NCBI GenBank assembly: GCA_002306945.1 | Contig: DBTH01000062.1 | Coordinates: forward strand, 1-11,447 | Reading direction: 5' to 3' | Origin: Methylacidiphilaceae bacterium UBA1321 | Lineage (GTDB): Bacteria; Verrucomicrobiota; Verrucomicrobiia; Methylacidiphilales; UBA1321 | DNA: 11,447 nucleotides | Translations under genes and position numbers: made by a program | In this document: in pieces, positions 6,989-11,447 of the stretch | How positions within the stretch are numbered: position 1 is the first letter of the stretch | Layout of the letters: the number at the start of each line of letters is the position of its first letter | Notes under the pieces: model-generated | What the model saw: only the letters and a program-made list of their open reading frames with translations | What the model was told of the DNA's origin: nothing | Database searches by the model: none

Positions 6989-7578
6989 ACCTCCAAGTCG
7001 TTATCTACGGTCACCCCGTCCTGCGCCAAAAAGGCGCCAAAATCTCCGCGATCACCCCGGAGCTCAAACAACTCGCCGACGACATGCTCGAAACCATGCG
7101 CACTCATAGCGGCGTCGGCTTGGCCGCCCAACAAATCGGCAAGGCGATCCAATTCGCCGTCATCGACGTCACCGGCATCAAGGATCGTGAAAGCAAAATG
7201 TGGGTCGATGGCAAACCGGTCGATCCTGAATCCTACATGCCCCTGCTCCTCATCAACCCCGTCATATCCGGCACCAAATCCAAGGTCATCGGAGGAGAAG
7301 GTTGCCTAAGCTTCCCCGGAGTCTACGGGGAAATCGCCCGTTCCCAACGCGTCAAGGTCACCACGGACAAACTCGACGGGGGACATTTCACTTTCGAAGC
7401 AGGCGGCCTCCTCGGACGCGCCATTCAACACGAATACGATCACCTGCAGGGCAAGCTCTTCGTCGACGTCATGGATGCCAATACCCGCAAGGAAAACAAA
7501 GACACTCTCGAATCCCTCAAGAATGGGATCATTCCACCAGCCGCTGCCGGGACATCACCGCAAAATCCGATCGAATAA
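6985..7578 (+). CDS. def: Peptide deformylase
   Basis: A 197-aa metalloenzyme that removes the N-formyl group from nascent proteins in the cytoplasm. The three family motifs are intact: GVGLAAQQIG (43-52), EGCLSFPG (105-112, metal ligand Cys107) and QHEYDHLQG (148-156, ligands His149 and His153, catalytic Glu150). An insertion of about 15 residues around DRESKMWVDGKPVDPESYMP precedes motif II, as in several longer deformylases. The start overlaps the exbD stop by four bases, so it is translated from the same operon; fmt, the usual neighbour, is absent. The C-terminal 17 codons are overlapped by a gene on the other strand. Confidence 0.95.
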   Translation: MNLQVVIYGHPVLRQKGAKISAITPELKQLADDMLETMRTHSGVGLAAQQIGKAIQFAVIDVTGIKDRESKMWVDGKPVDPESYMPLLLINPVISGTKSKVIGGEGCLSFPGVYGEIARSQRVKVTTDKLDGGHFTFEAGGLLGRAIQHEYDHLQGKLFVDVMDANTRKENKDTLESLKNGIIPPAAAGTSPQNPIE

Positions 7579-7780
7579 CCGAGCTGAGCGGATCGGCCCG
7601 CGTCTGAATAAAACGATAATCGTCGGCCGTAATCGTCCCGCTCTGCCACAAGCTGAGTGCCTCGTCACACGCCTTCTTGATCTGCCCCTCAAAGAGCAGA
7701 TTGGTAAGATGGTTGCGCGCCTCGTAACGATTAGCCGTTTTGCGCTTCGAAGATCTCTGGCTGATTATTCTGGTTGTCAT
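7529..7780 (-). CDS. Small basic hypothetical protein overlapping def
   Basis: An 83-aa protein, family not recognised. I chose the ATG at 7780 because GGCGGAG precedes it by six bases, a strong Shine-Dalgarno; the longer frame from 7813 lacks one. The N-terminus is basic and polar (MTTRIISQRSSKRKTANRYE) and the middle reads as amphipathic helices (RNHLTNLLFEGQIKKACDEA). No membrane segment or known motif is visible. Its last 50 bases lie antisense to the end of def, so the two mRNAs can pair at their 3' ends. The good start signal is the main support. Confidence 0.6.
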   Translation of the reverse strand: MTTRIISQRSSKRKTANRYEARNHLTNLLFEGQIKKACDEALSLWQSGTITADDYRFIQTRADPLSSVIRSDFAVMSRQRLVE

Positions 7781-7825
7781 GATTATCTCCGCCTTTCCCC
7801 AAATCTTAAACAACTCAAATTGGAC

Positions 7826-7859
7826 GCCGGTTACCCCTCTTTCTACAGGAGGTAACGGC
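7826..7859 (-). promoter_or_regulatory. Hairpin in the 5' region of the small basic protein gene
   Basis: GCCGGTTACC (7826-7835) and GGTAACGGC (7851-7859) pair over nine positions with one bulged base around a 15-nt loop. It lies about 46 bp upstream of the ATG at 7780 on the minus strand and has no T-tract on either side, so it is not a terminator. Possible mRNA leader structure or operator. Confidence 0.35.
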
Positions 7860-7914
7860 CTCTAATTTAGATCGCAATAAAATTAATAGCTACTAATTTC
7901 TTTTCAAAACCATC

Positions 7915-7974
7915 GCTTATTATCGTCTAATTAACGAATAATAATAAGCTTATTACACGGTATTCCGGTGTAAT
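7915..7974. repeat. Cluster of overlapping palindromes in AT-rich DNA
   Basis: Three inverted repeats overlap here: GCTTATTAT (7915-7923) with ATAATAAGC (7941-7949); the perfect 14-bp palindrome TAATAAGCTTATTA (7942-7955); and ATTACAC (7952-7958) with GTGTAAT (7968-7974), extended by a GG/CC pair next to the loop. The surrounding 7781-8098 interval (318 bp) has no gene I can support and is much richer in AT than the rest of the window. Likely a regulatory region between two divergent small genes. Confidence 0.45.
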
Positions 7975-8003
7975 ACGGTCATGTTTCTCTGAATTTCATG
8001 CAT

Positions 8004-8016
8004 AGTACATTGTACT
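8004..8016. promoter_or_regulatory. Candidate operator, AGTACA-T-TGTACT
   Basis: Perfect 6-bp inverted repeat with one central base, upstream of the ribbon-helix-helix gene. Shares the TGTAC half with a second palindrome over that gene's start. A weak -10 TAAATT at 8032-8037 would put this site over the -35 position. Confidence 0.35.
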
Positions 8017-8078
8017 TGAATCAATATTTTTTAAATTGAAATCTTGCAACATGTTTACTTTTTGACTTACTTGGCATT

Positions 8079-8092
8079 TGTACGAACGTACA
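8079..8092. promoter_or_regulatory. Candidate operator, TGTACG-AA-CGTACA
   Basis: Perfect 6-bp inverted repeat around AA, lying just before the GTG start at 8099 of the ribbon-helix-helix gene. Small regulators of this family often repress their own promoter through such short palindromes; autoregulation here is inference. Confidence 0.4.
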
Positions 8093-8098
8093 TTGAGT

Positions 8099-8476
8099 GT
8101 GAATACGATAAAAACAACACGGACAGACCAGCTTCGAGTTCGCCTGAGAAGGGAAGAACGTGAGGCATTGGAAAATGTAATCCAAAAAAGGGGCAAAAAC
8201 GAAACGATCTCGGATGTCATTCGCGAAGCGCTAGCTTGGTGTTTGCATCCCGATCTCAAAAAACAGCCTACTTACCTCTCGCAGGAAACCTTCGCCAAAG
8301 TCAAGGCGTTGGCCGTAGATCTGAATCGCGAACCCGACCAGGTGGTCGAGGACTGCATTCAGGGAATCCTGGATTTGGTGGATAAGCCGGATCGCAAGTT
8401 GCCTCTTATTGTGATGGAGGTACAACTCCGCCGTAAATACGAGTCGGAGAAAATCAAAAAAATAAAAGCTTCTTAA
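8099..8476 (+). CDS. Ribbon-helix-helix (CopG/Arc-like) DNA-binding protein
   Basis: A protein of about 125 aa. An N-terminal ribbon-helix-helix domain is visible: strand LRVRLRREEREALENVIQKR, then GKNETISDVIREALAWCL, with the G-x-S-x-S/T-D-x-I-R-E-A-L pattern typical of helix 2. A second helical part (TYLSQETFAKVKALAVDLNR and beyond) and a lysine-rich end follow. It would bind DNA as a dimer in the cytoplasm. There is no ATG; GTG at 8099 gives a natural N-terminus, while TTG at 8093 or 8078 is possible. No Shine-Dalgarno stands out. No toxin-like gene follows, so it is not obviously an antitoxin. Palindromes before and across its start suggest self-regulation. Its last codons double as the T-tract of a minus-strand terminator. 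Confidence 0.7.
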   Translation: MNTIKTTRTDQLRVRLRREEREALENVIQKRGKNETISDVIREALAWCLHPDLKKQPTYLSQETFAKVKALAVDLNREPDQVVEDCIQGILDLVDKPDRKLPLIVMEVQLRRKYESEKIKKIKAS

Positions 8477-8485
8477 CAAAGAAGC
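8456..8485 (-). terminator. Intrinsic terminator of the RLP-cupin unit (minus strand)
   Basis: On the minus strand GCTTCTT and AAGAAGC (8485-8468) form a perfect 7-bp stem with a 4-nt loop, followed by TTTTATTTTTTT (8467-8456). It is the first good terminator after the cupin stop at 8669. The T-tract overlaps the 3' end of the ribbon-helix-helix gene on the other strand. In the plus direction the hairpin has no T-tract. Confidence 0.7.
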
Positions 8486-8501
8486 CGGCGAGATGGGTAG
8501 T

Positions 8502-8596
8502 TCAAACCGCTGGATGTGGTTTGAGGGGGAATCTTCACCGTTTTATTCTAGGTCGGGTTGCGGAAGCGTTGCTTTCGCCAATTCTCGCAAACCCGA
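8502..8596 (-). other. Structured 3' UTR or small RNA candidate
   Basis: The 192-bp stretch 8477-8668 has no supported gene but holds two more hairpins. TCAAACC (8502-8508) pairs perfectly with GGTTTGA (8518-8524). TCGGGTTGCG (8553-8562) pairs with CGCAAACCCGA (8586-8596) with one bulge, and within it, on the minus strand, is a small stem capped by a GAAA loop. With the terminator at 8456-8485 this makes a three-hairpin tail after the cupin gene, which could be stable or processed. No promoter was identified for an independent RNA. Confidence 0.35.
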
Positions 8597-8668
8597 ATCA
8601 ACAGGCCAGTGGGACGGGGAGATTGTTTGTCAGATACGCGTCACGATGGCGCCAGCAGACACTCCCCG

Positions 8669-9118
8669 TCACACTCGTATAAATCCCGCCACACGGGCAT
8701 GCGCCTGAAGTGCCGCCAGATCCTCTGCAGTAGGCAAAATCGGCCGATCCCGCTCGCAATTGACCAGGCACAGGAACCCCAGAGTCTCTCCCGCGTTGGC
8801 ACGAAACTGGTGCCAGGTCATTGACGGAATATAGACCAGGTCAAAAGCGCTCACCGCGCGCACTTCGCTTCCCACAAACGCCTCCCCTTTGCCACGCAGG
8901 ATCATCACATTGTGGACGTGATCGTGTTTTTCCAGGGTCGAATGGCCTCCCGGTTCCACCTCGAAGTAACGCAACTGGCAGCCGATCTTTTCGCCGCCTT
9001 CAAACAGCACCTGCCGGGTGATCTTGCTAAAATGAGTGCCCGTCTCCTTGTACGCCAACACCGGAATATCCTCCCAATGATAAGGAGTTGTCTGCGGAAT
9101 GAACGTTTTATTACTCAT
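8669..9118 (-). CDS. Cupin-domain protein, possible methylthioxylulose 5-phosphate sulfurylase
   Basis: A 149-aa single-domain cupin. The first metal motif is GGHSTLEKHDHVH with His65, His67 and His69; the second is IPSMTWHQF with His103. The N-terminal part (VLAYKETGTHFSKITRQVLF) and the C-terminal ERDRPILPTAEDLAAL are conserved-looking features of cupins that I associate with RuBisCO-like genes. It starts 38 bp after the RLP gene on the same strand, so the two are co-transcribed. In Rhodospirillum rubrum a cupin next to the RLP splits 1-methylthioxylulose 5-phosphate into DXP and methanethiol (MTA-isoprenoid shunt); the same role is inferred here by context. I use ATG at 9118; a TTG at 9133 is the alternative. 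A different metal-dependent sugar or dioxygenase role is possible. Confidence 0.75.
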   Translation of the reverse strand: MSNKTFIPQTTPYHWEDIPVLAYKETGTHFSKITRQVLFEGGEKIGCQLRYFEVEPGGHSTLEKHDHVHNVMILRGKGEAFVGSEVRAVSAFDLVYIPSMTWHQFRANAGETLGFLCLVNCERDRPILPTAEDLAALQAHARVAGFIRV

Positions 9119-9156
9119 GATGGTTTCTTTCAATTTACCAATAGAGGACTTCGCTT

Positions 9157-10251
9157 TTACAGTCCCCTCGCCTTGGTCACAAACTCACGGGTCCGCTCCT
9201 CAAGCGATTCCCTCGCTTCATACAGGCTGCCGCCGATCAGAAGCATGACATCTTCCCCATAAAACGCCAGAATCTCGCCCAGCCGTTCCACCTTGATGCC
9301 ACCGGCCGGAACCGGCAGCACCGTCTTGCCGCCCCCGTTCGGATCCCGCAGGCGCGAAGCCAGTGTTTCGCACGTCTTGAGCGAATAGGAAAAACGCCCG
9401 CCATGGTTCGGATAAATCACCGCATCGGCCCCAAACCAGCGAAACAACCGCCCCAGCAGCGCCTCGGGAGCAATCCGCAAAGCCCCGCCGAAACTGGGGT
9501 GTGCCAGCAGCGGAACCCGCAATTCTCCACGAACAATCTCGTTGAGCAACGGCAGCCCCAGCAGCATCGGAGAAATCATCACGCCACCCACACCGGCCTC
9601 TTGCGCAAAACGCAATTGCTCCAGCACTTCGGTCGGCGTTCCAATCAAGTTCGGCACATACAACGTCTCGCGTCCAGTCTTCTCTGCCGCTTGTCTGACT
9701 GCCGTGACGCAAGCCTTGACCCGCTCCCGGAACGGTGAAAAAGCATGATCGGCCAGCCCATGGTCATCCTTGATCAAATCGACTCCCGCCAGTGCAAAAG
9801 TACGGCAAATGTCGGCCAGCTTCTCGACCGAAAGCCCCATCGGCTTGAGGGCCGTCGATGTCAACGGTCCATGCGACACGTGGGTCGCCTGTCGCAAGCC
9901 CTCGATTCCAAACCGCGGCCCACGGAATTTCTCCAGCAAACTGGCCGGTATCCGCAAATCCTCCAGCAACACGTCCGGCTGCAGAGAGGTGTTGCCAAAA
10001 AACACATTCAGCAACTGCGCCGGATTTTCCGCCGCAGTGATGGCCGGATGAGCAATCGTCACCCGATAATCGCCTTCGCCGCGGCGCTCAATCGAACGCA
10101 CCTCGCCCACGATATTGGAGAGAACAAAAGGATCCGTTAACGCCTTGCGTGGCAATTCGACCGCCTGTTCCAGCAAAATCGACTCCGCGCGAGATTCCAC
10201 CTCGGCAGCGGGAGACTTGACACCATAGACGACCTCAATGAATTCGCTCAT
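9157..10251 (-). CDS. RuBisCO-like protein (form IV), probable sugar-phosphate isomerase/enolase
   Basis: A 364-aa RuBisCO large-subunit homologue, shorter than true RbcL (about 470). An N-terminal alpha/beta domain (1-125) precedes the TIM barrel. Aligning by eye: Lys136 in TALKPMGLS corresponds to RuBisCO Lys175; Lys161-Asp-Asp-His164 in LIKDDHGLADH corresponds to the Lys201-Asp-Asp-Glu204 metal site, with His instead of Glu; His251 (LAHPSFGG) to His294; His283 (YPNHGGRFS) to His327; PAGGI (315-319) and IGG (339-341) to the phosphate loops. The CO2-fixing residue set is thus incomplete and carboxylation is unlikely. Known relatives act on methylthio-sugar phosphates (MtnW enolase, R. rubrum MTRu-1P isomerase) or in apionate breakdown (OiaX). 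The adjacent cupin favours the R. rubrum-type reaction. No Shine-Dalgarno is visible before the ATG. Confidence 0.88.
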   Translation of the reverse strand: MSEFIEVVYGVKSPAAEVESRAESILLEQAVELPRKALTDPFVLSNIVGEVRSIERRGEGDYRVTIAHPAITAAENPAQLLNVFFGNTSLQPDVLLEDLRIPASLLEKFRGPRFGIEGLRQATHVSHGPLTSTALKPMGLSVEKLADICRTFALAGVDLIKDDHGLADHAFSPFRERVKACVTAVRQAAEKTGRETLYVPNLIGTPTEVLEQLRFAQEAGVGGVMISPMLLGLPLLNEIVRGELRVPLLAHPSFGGALRIAPEALLGRLFRWFGADAVIYPNHGGRFSYSLKTCETLASRLRDPNGGGKTVLPVPAGGIKVERLGEILAFYGEDVMLLIGGSLYEARESLEERTREFVTKARGL

Positions 10252-10283
10252 AAAATATTGAAATGTTGATAGACTTTATAGAG

Positions 10284-10311
10284 ATATTAAACCTCTCCCT
10301 CTAGGGCGCAA
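10284..10311 (-). promoter_or_regulatory. Candidate promoter of the RLP-cupin unit
   Basis: On the minus strand TTGCGC (10311-10306) and TAATAT (10289-10284) are 16 bp apart, about 33 bp ahead of the RLP start. A better -10 by itself, TATAAA at 10280-10275, lacks a -35. The upstream gene is closed off by a terminator at 10350-10382, so a promoter must lie in this interval. The 11-bp element around the TTGCGC matches that upstream of cysK with one mismatch. Confidence 0.4.
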
Positions 10312-10349
10312 GCGACTTCTTCTCCATCACCGACCGTCGACAACACCGA

Positions 10350-10382
10350 CAAAAAAGCCCCCGGGGAATAACCTCGGAGGCT
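10350..10382 (-). terminator. Intrinsic terminator of the 59-aa protein gene
   Basis: On the minus strand AGCCTCCGAGG (10382-10372) pairs with CCCCGGGGGCT (10366-10356), with one wobble and one mismatch, followed at once by TTTTT (10355-10351). It lies about 30 bp after the stop at 10414 and separates that gene from the RLP unit. Confidence 0.85.
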
Positions 10383-10413
10383 CTTTGAATGACACCGCGT
10401 TTATCGCGCGGGA

Positions 10414-10593
10414 TTAATCCTTATGAAATCGCTCGTACAACGACTCACCGGCAGCTTCGCGCGCAACGCGCTCTTCCTCAACCTTGCGGTAGAGGCTGTA
10501 CCCAGCCGCCAAGGCCAATCCCCCGATGAAAGCTAATGTCAACGCAACCACGGTGGGTTGAATCGATGATTTTGTTTCTTCTTTTTCTGACAT
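10414..10593 (-). CDS. 59-aa single-pass membrane protein
   Basis: A short gene: ATG at 10593, TAA at 10416-10414. The Shine-Dalgarno GGGAGGAG directly precedes the start and a strong terminator follows, so expression signals are convincing. The protein has a charged polar N-terminus (MSEKEETKSSIQPT), a membrane helix at about 14-33 (VVALTLAFIGGLALAAGYSL), then a charged helix (YRKVEEERVAREAAGESLYE) ending in RFHKD. The likely topology is a small inner-membrane protein with a soluble charged tail. I do not recognise the family. It is divergent from the DUF167 gene and transcribed independently of RLP. Confidence 0.75.
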   Translation of the reverse strand: MSEKEETKSSIQPTVVALTLAFIGGLALAAGYSLYRKVEEERVAREAAGESLYERFHKD

Positions 10594-10642
10594 ACTCCTC
10601 CCTTTTCAGTTCATTAAAACTCAGCTAATTCAAAATGCAACC

Positions 10643-10685
10643 AGAAGCTGTCGATAAAATAAAATCTCTTTACCAACCAGCTTCT
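10643..10685. repeat. Inverted repeat AGAAGCTG/CAGCTTCT
   Basis: Perfect 8-bp inverted repeats (10643-10650 and 10678-10685) 27 bp apart in the 151-bp spacer between the divergent 59-aa protein gene and the DUF167 gene. Could be an operator pair or leader stem; chance is not excluded. Confidence 0.3.
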
Positions 10686-10744
10686 TCCATTTCGAGGCGT
10701 TATCCTCAATAATCGGAATCACTTTCCTCAAATTCACCGCATTT

Positions 10745-11038
10745 ATGCCCATTTCCTCCCCTTCCAACTATCTCAGCCTCCACGTTGTTCCCAACGCACC
10801 CCGCAGCAGCATCGTTGGCCGTCACGGCAACGCCATCAAGATCAAACTCCACGCTCCTGCCGTCGATAACAAGGCCAACTCCGAGCTGATTCGCTTCCTC
10901 GCCGAAATGCTCCGCGTTCCCGCCTCCACCCTTGCGCTGGTTCGAGGCCAGAAATCCCGCGAGAAAACCGTTTCCCTTTCCACCCTCACCACCGCGCAGG
11001 CCGAGACGCTCCTGCTAGACAGTGTCGACACGAGATAG
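10745..11038 (+). CDS. DUF167/YggU (UPF0235) family protein
   Basis: A 97-aa cytoplasmic protein of the DUF167 family, whose biochemical role is not established. Diagnostic features are VVPNAPRSSIVGRHG (14-28), the basic strand IKIKLHAPAVDNKANSELIR (31-50) and the GQKSREKTV motif (68-76) near the C-terminus, in the usual order and spacing. The length is normal for the family. The ATG at 10745 has no Shine-Dalgarno, like most genes in this window. It is a single gene here, divergent from the 59-aa protein gene; the usual YggT neighbour found in proteobacteria is absent. Confidence 0.88.
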   Translation: MPISSPSNYLSLHVVPNAPRSSIVGRHGNAIKIKLHAPAVDNKANSELIRFLAEMLRVPASTLALVRGQKSREKTVSLSTLTTAQAETLLLDSVDTR

Positions 11039-11061
11039 GTGATGAGTCCAGCCCCCGCCCA

Positions 11062-11094
11062 GATCCGAGCGTGCAGAGCTACCGCACTCGGCTC
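11062..11094 (-). ncRNA. Hairpin resembling group II intron domain V (possible intron remnant)
   Basis: Read on the minus strand, the 33 bases start GAGCCGAGTGC and end GCACGCTCGGATC. They reproduce the domain V layout: AGC triad in the lower helix, a lower stem, a two-base CG bulge on the 3' side and an upper stem. Differences are GATC for the usual GTTC end and TAGCT in place of a GNRA loop. No intron-encoded reverse transcriptase is recognisable in the 350 bp upstream on that strand, and a domain VI is not clear. The interval 11039-11320 contains no other gene I can support. A decayed fragment or a look-alike hairpin is the fair reading. Confidence 0.35.
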
Positions 11095-11320
11095 TTGGCT
11101 TGAGTGGAGGCCGTTATCAATCAGGCACCACAGAGTACTGCCCGGAGCGTGGGAGCCAACTTGGTCGTACAGTTGCCATGCGGAGCGCGGAGGGAAGTCA
11201 ACGACAGTCGCGATCAAATTTCTCCGGACGAAACACCGCAATTAGCCAAGACCACACGCCACACACTCGACCTGCGCCTTGCACAAGGCGGTGGAGGCAC
11301 CTGCTGAAGTCGGGCCTGAA

Positions 11321-11447
11321 TCATAAATCTCTCGGCTCGTCTGCTGGATGGACAAAAAGCACACGAGAACCGCTTGCAAGAGCAATACCTACTGAGCCGT
11401 AACTATTCAAAACCTCGCGCCCGATCTTGAGTTTTCCCGAGGCTAAG
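11321..11447 (-). CDS. 3' end of an unidentified leftward gene (partial at right edge)
   Basis: An open frame enters from the right edge on the minus strand and stops at TGA 11323-11321. Its 41 visible residues include KLKIGREVLNSYGSVGIALA and then SGSRVLFVHPADEPRDL, which look like ordinary globular protein with beta-strand character. The family is not recognised, and 41 open codons could occur by chance at this base composition. If real, it converges on the DUF167 gene with the domain V-like hairpin between them. Confidence 0.35.
   Translation of the reverse strand, partial: LASGKLKIGREVLNSYGSVGIALASGSRVLFVHPADEPRDL

Noticed and set aside
7781..8098. Replication origin in the AT-rich region
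   Set aside because: No DnaA boxes (TTATCCACA-like) were found and no dnaA, dnaN or parAB genes lie nearby.
8099..8668. Ribbon-helix-helix gene as antitoxin of a toxin-antitoxin pair
   Set aside because: No toxin-sized frame follows or precedes it on the same strand; the protein is also longer than typical antitoxins.
8493..8708. 71-codon plus-strand frame after the ribbon-helix-helix gene
   Set aside because: Runs through the hairpin region and into the antisense of the cupin gene; no Shine-Dalgarno and no protein-like pattern.
10635..10712. 25-codon frame MQPEAVDKIKSLYQPASSIS upstream of the DUF167 gene
   Set aside because: Looks protein-like but has no ribosome binding site and is too short to judge; it overlaps the AGAAGCTG inverted repeat.
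11275..11290. CGCCTTG-CA-CAAGGCG palindrome as terminator for the right-edge gene
   Set aside because: No T-tract on either side and the loop is too tight for the full stem; left as an unexplained palindrome.
11039..11402. Plus-strand frames of 60-100 codons after the DUF167 gene
   Set aside because: Three overlapping frames with Arg/Ser/Thr-rich translations, none with a motif or start signal; they cross the domain V-like hairpin.

Overview
The window looks like chromosome of a Gram-negative, moderately GC-rich bacterium, most plausibly from the Verrucomicrobiota (Opitutales-like). The hints are a DapL-type lysine/peptidoglycan route, a TonB/TolA-ExbB-ExbD module followed by def, few Shine-Dalgarno sequences, and a dispersed 'TGTCATCCTGAGC...GAAGGATC' repeat. 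This placement is a judgement from gene content and style, not from a marker gene.

Left part (1-2670, rightward): the 3' end of an unidentified gene runs into the dispersed repeat. Next come dapL (LL-diaminopimelate aminotransferase) and cysK (O-acetylserine sulfhydrylase). cysK has a candidate promoter and ends in a strong terminator that also serves the gene facing it. Middle-left (2679-4523, leftward): an orphan CheY-like receiver protein, a translationally coupled pair of small single-pass membrane proteins of unknown function, and an unknown 170-aa protein with a possible ribbon-helix-helix-like segment. Divergent from the last is a rightward operon (4657-7578): a proline/glutamine-rich TonB/TolA-type energy transducer, an ExbB/TolQ channel, an ExbD/TolR protein, and peptide deformylase (def), whose start overlaps the exbD stop. 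The first three would form a proton-motive-force-driven inner membrane complex acting across the periplasm.

Middle-right (7529-8600): a small leftward gene of unknown function overlaps the end of def. An AT-rich intergenic stretch follows, dense in palindromes, leading to a rightward ribbon-helix-helix regulator. Right part (8455-10593, leftward): a RuBisCO-like protein and a cupin form a two-gene unit with a candidate promoter, a structured 3' UTR and an intrinsic terminator. RLP plus cupin is the gene pair known from the Rhodospirillum rubrum MTA-isoprenoid shunt, which recycles methylthioadenosine carbon to DXP and releases methanethiol. It is the most interesting content here, although the substrate cannot be fixed from sequence alone. 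Upstream lies a 59-aa membrane protein with its own terminator.

Right edge: a DUF167/YggU protein, then about 280 bp without a clear gene that contains a hairpin resembling group II intron domain V (minus strand), and finally the possible 3' end of a leftward gene leaving the window. No tRNA, rRNA, CRISPR array or intact insertion sequence was seen.
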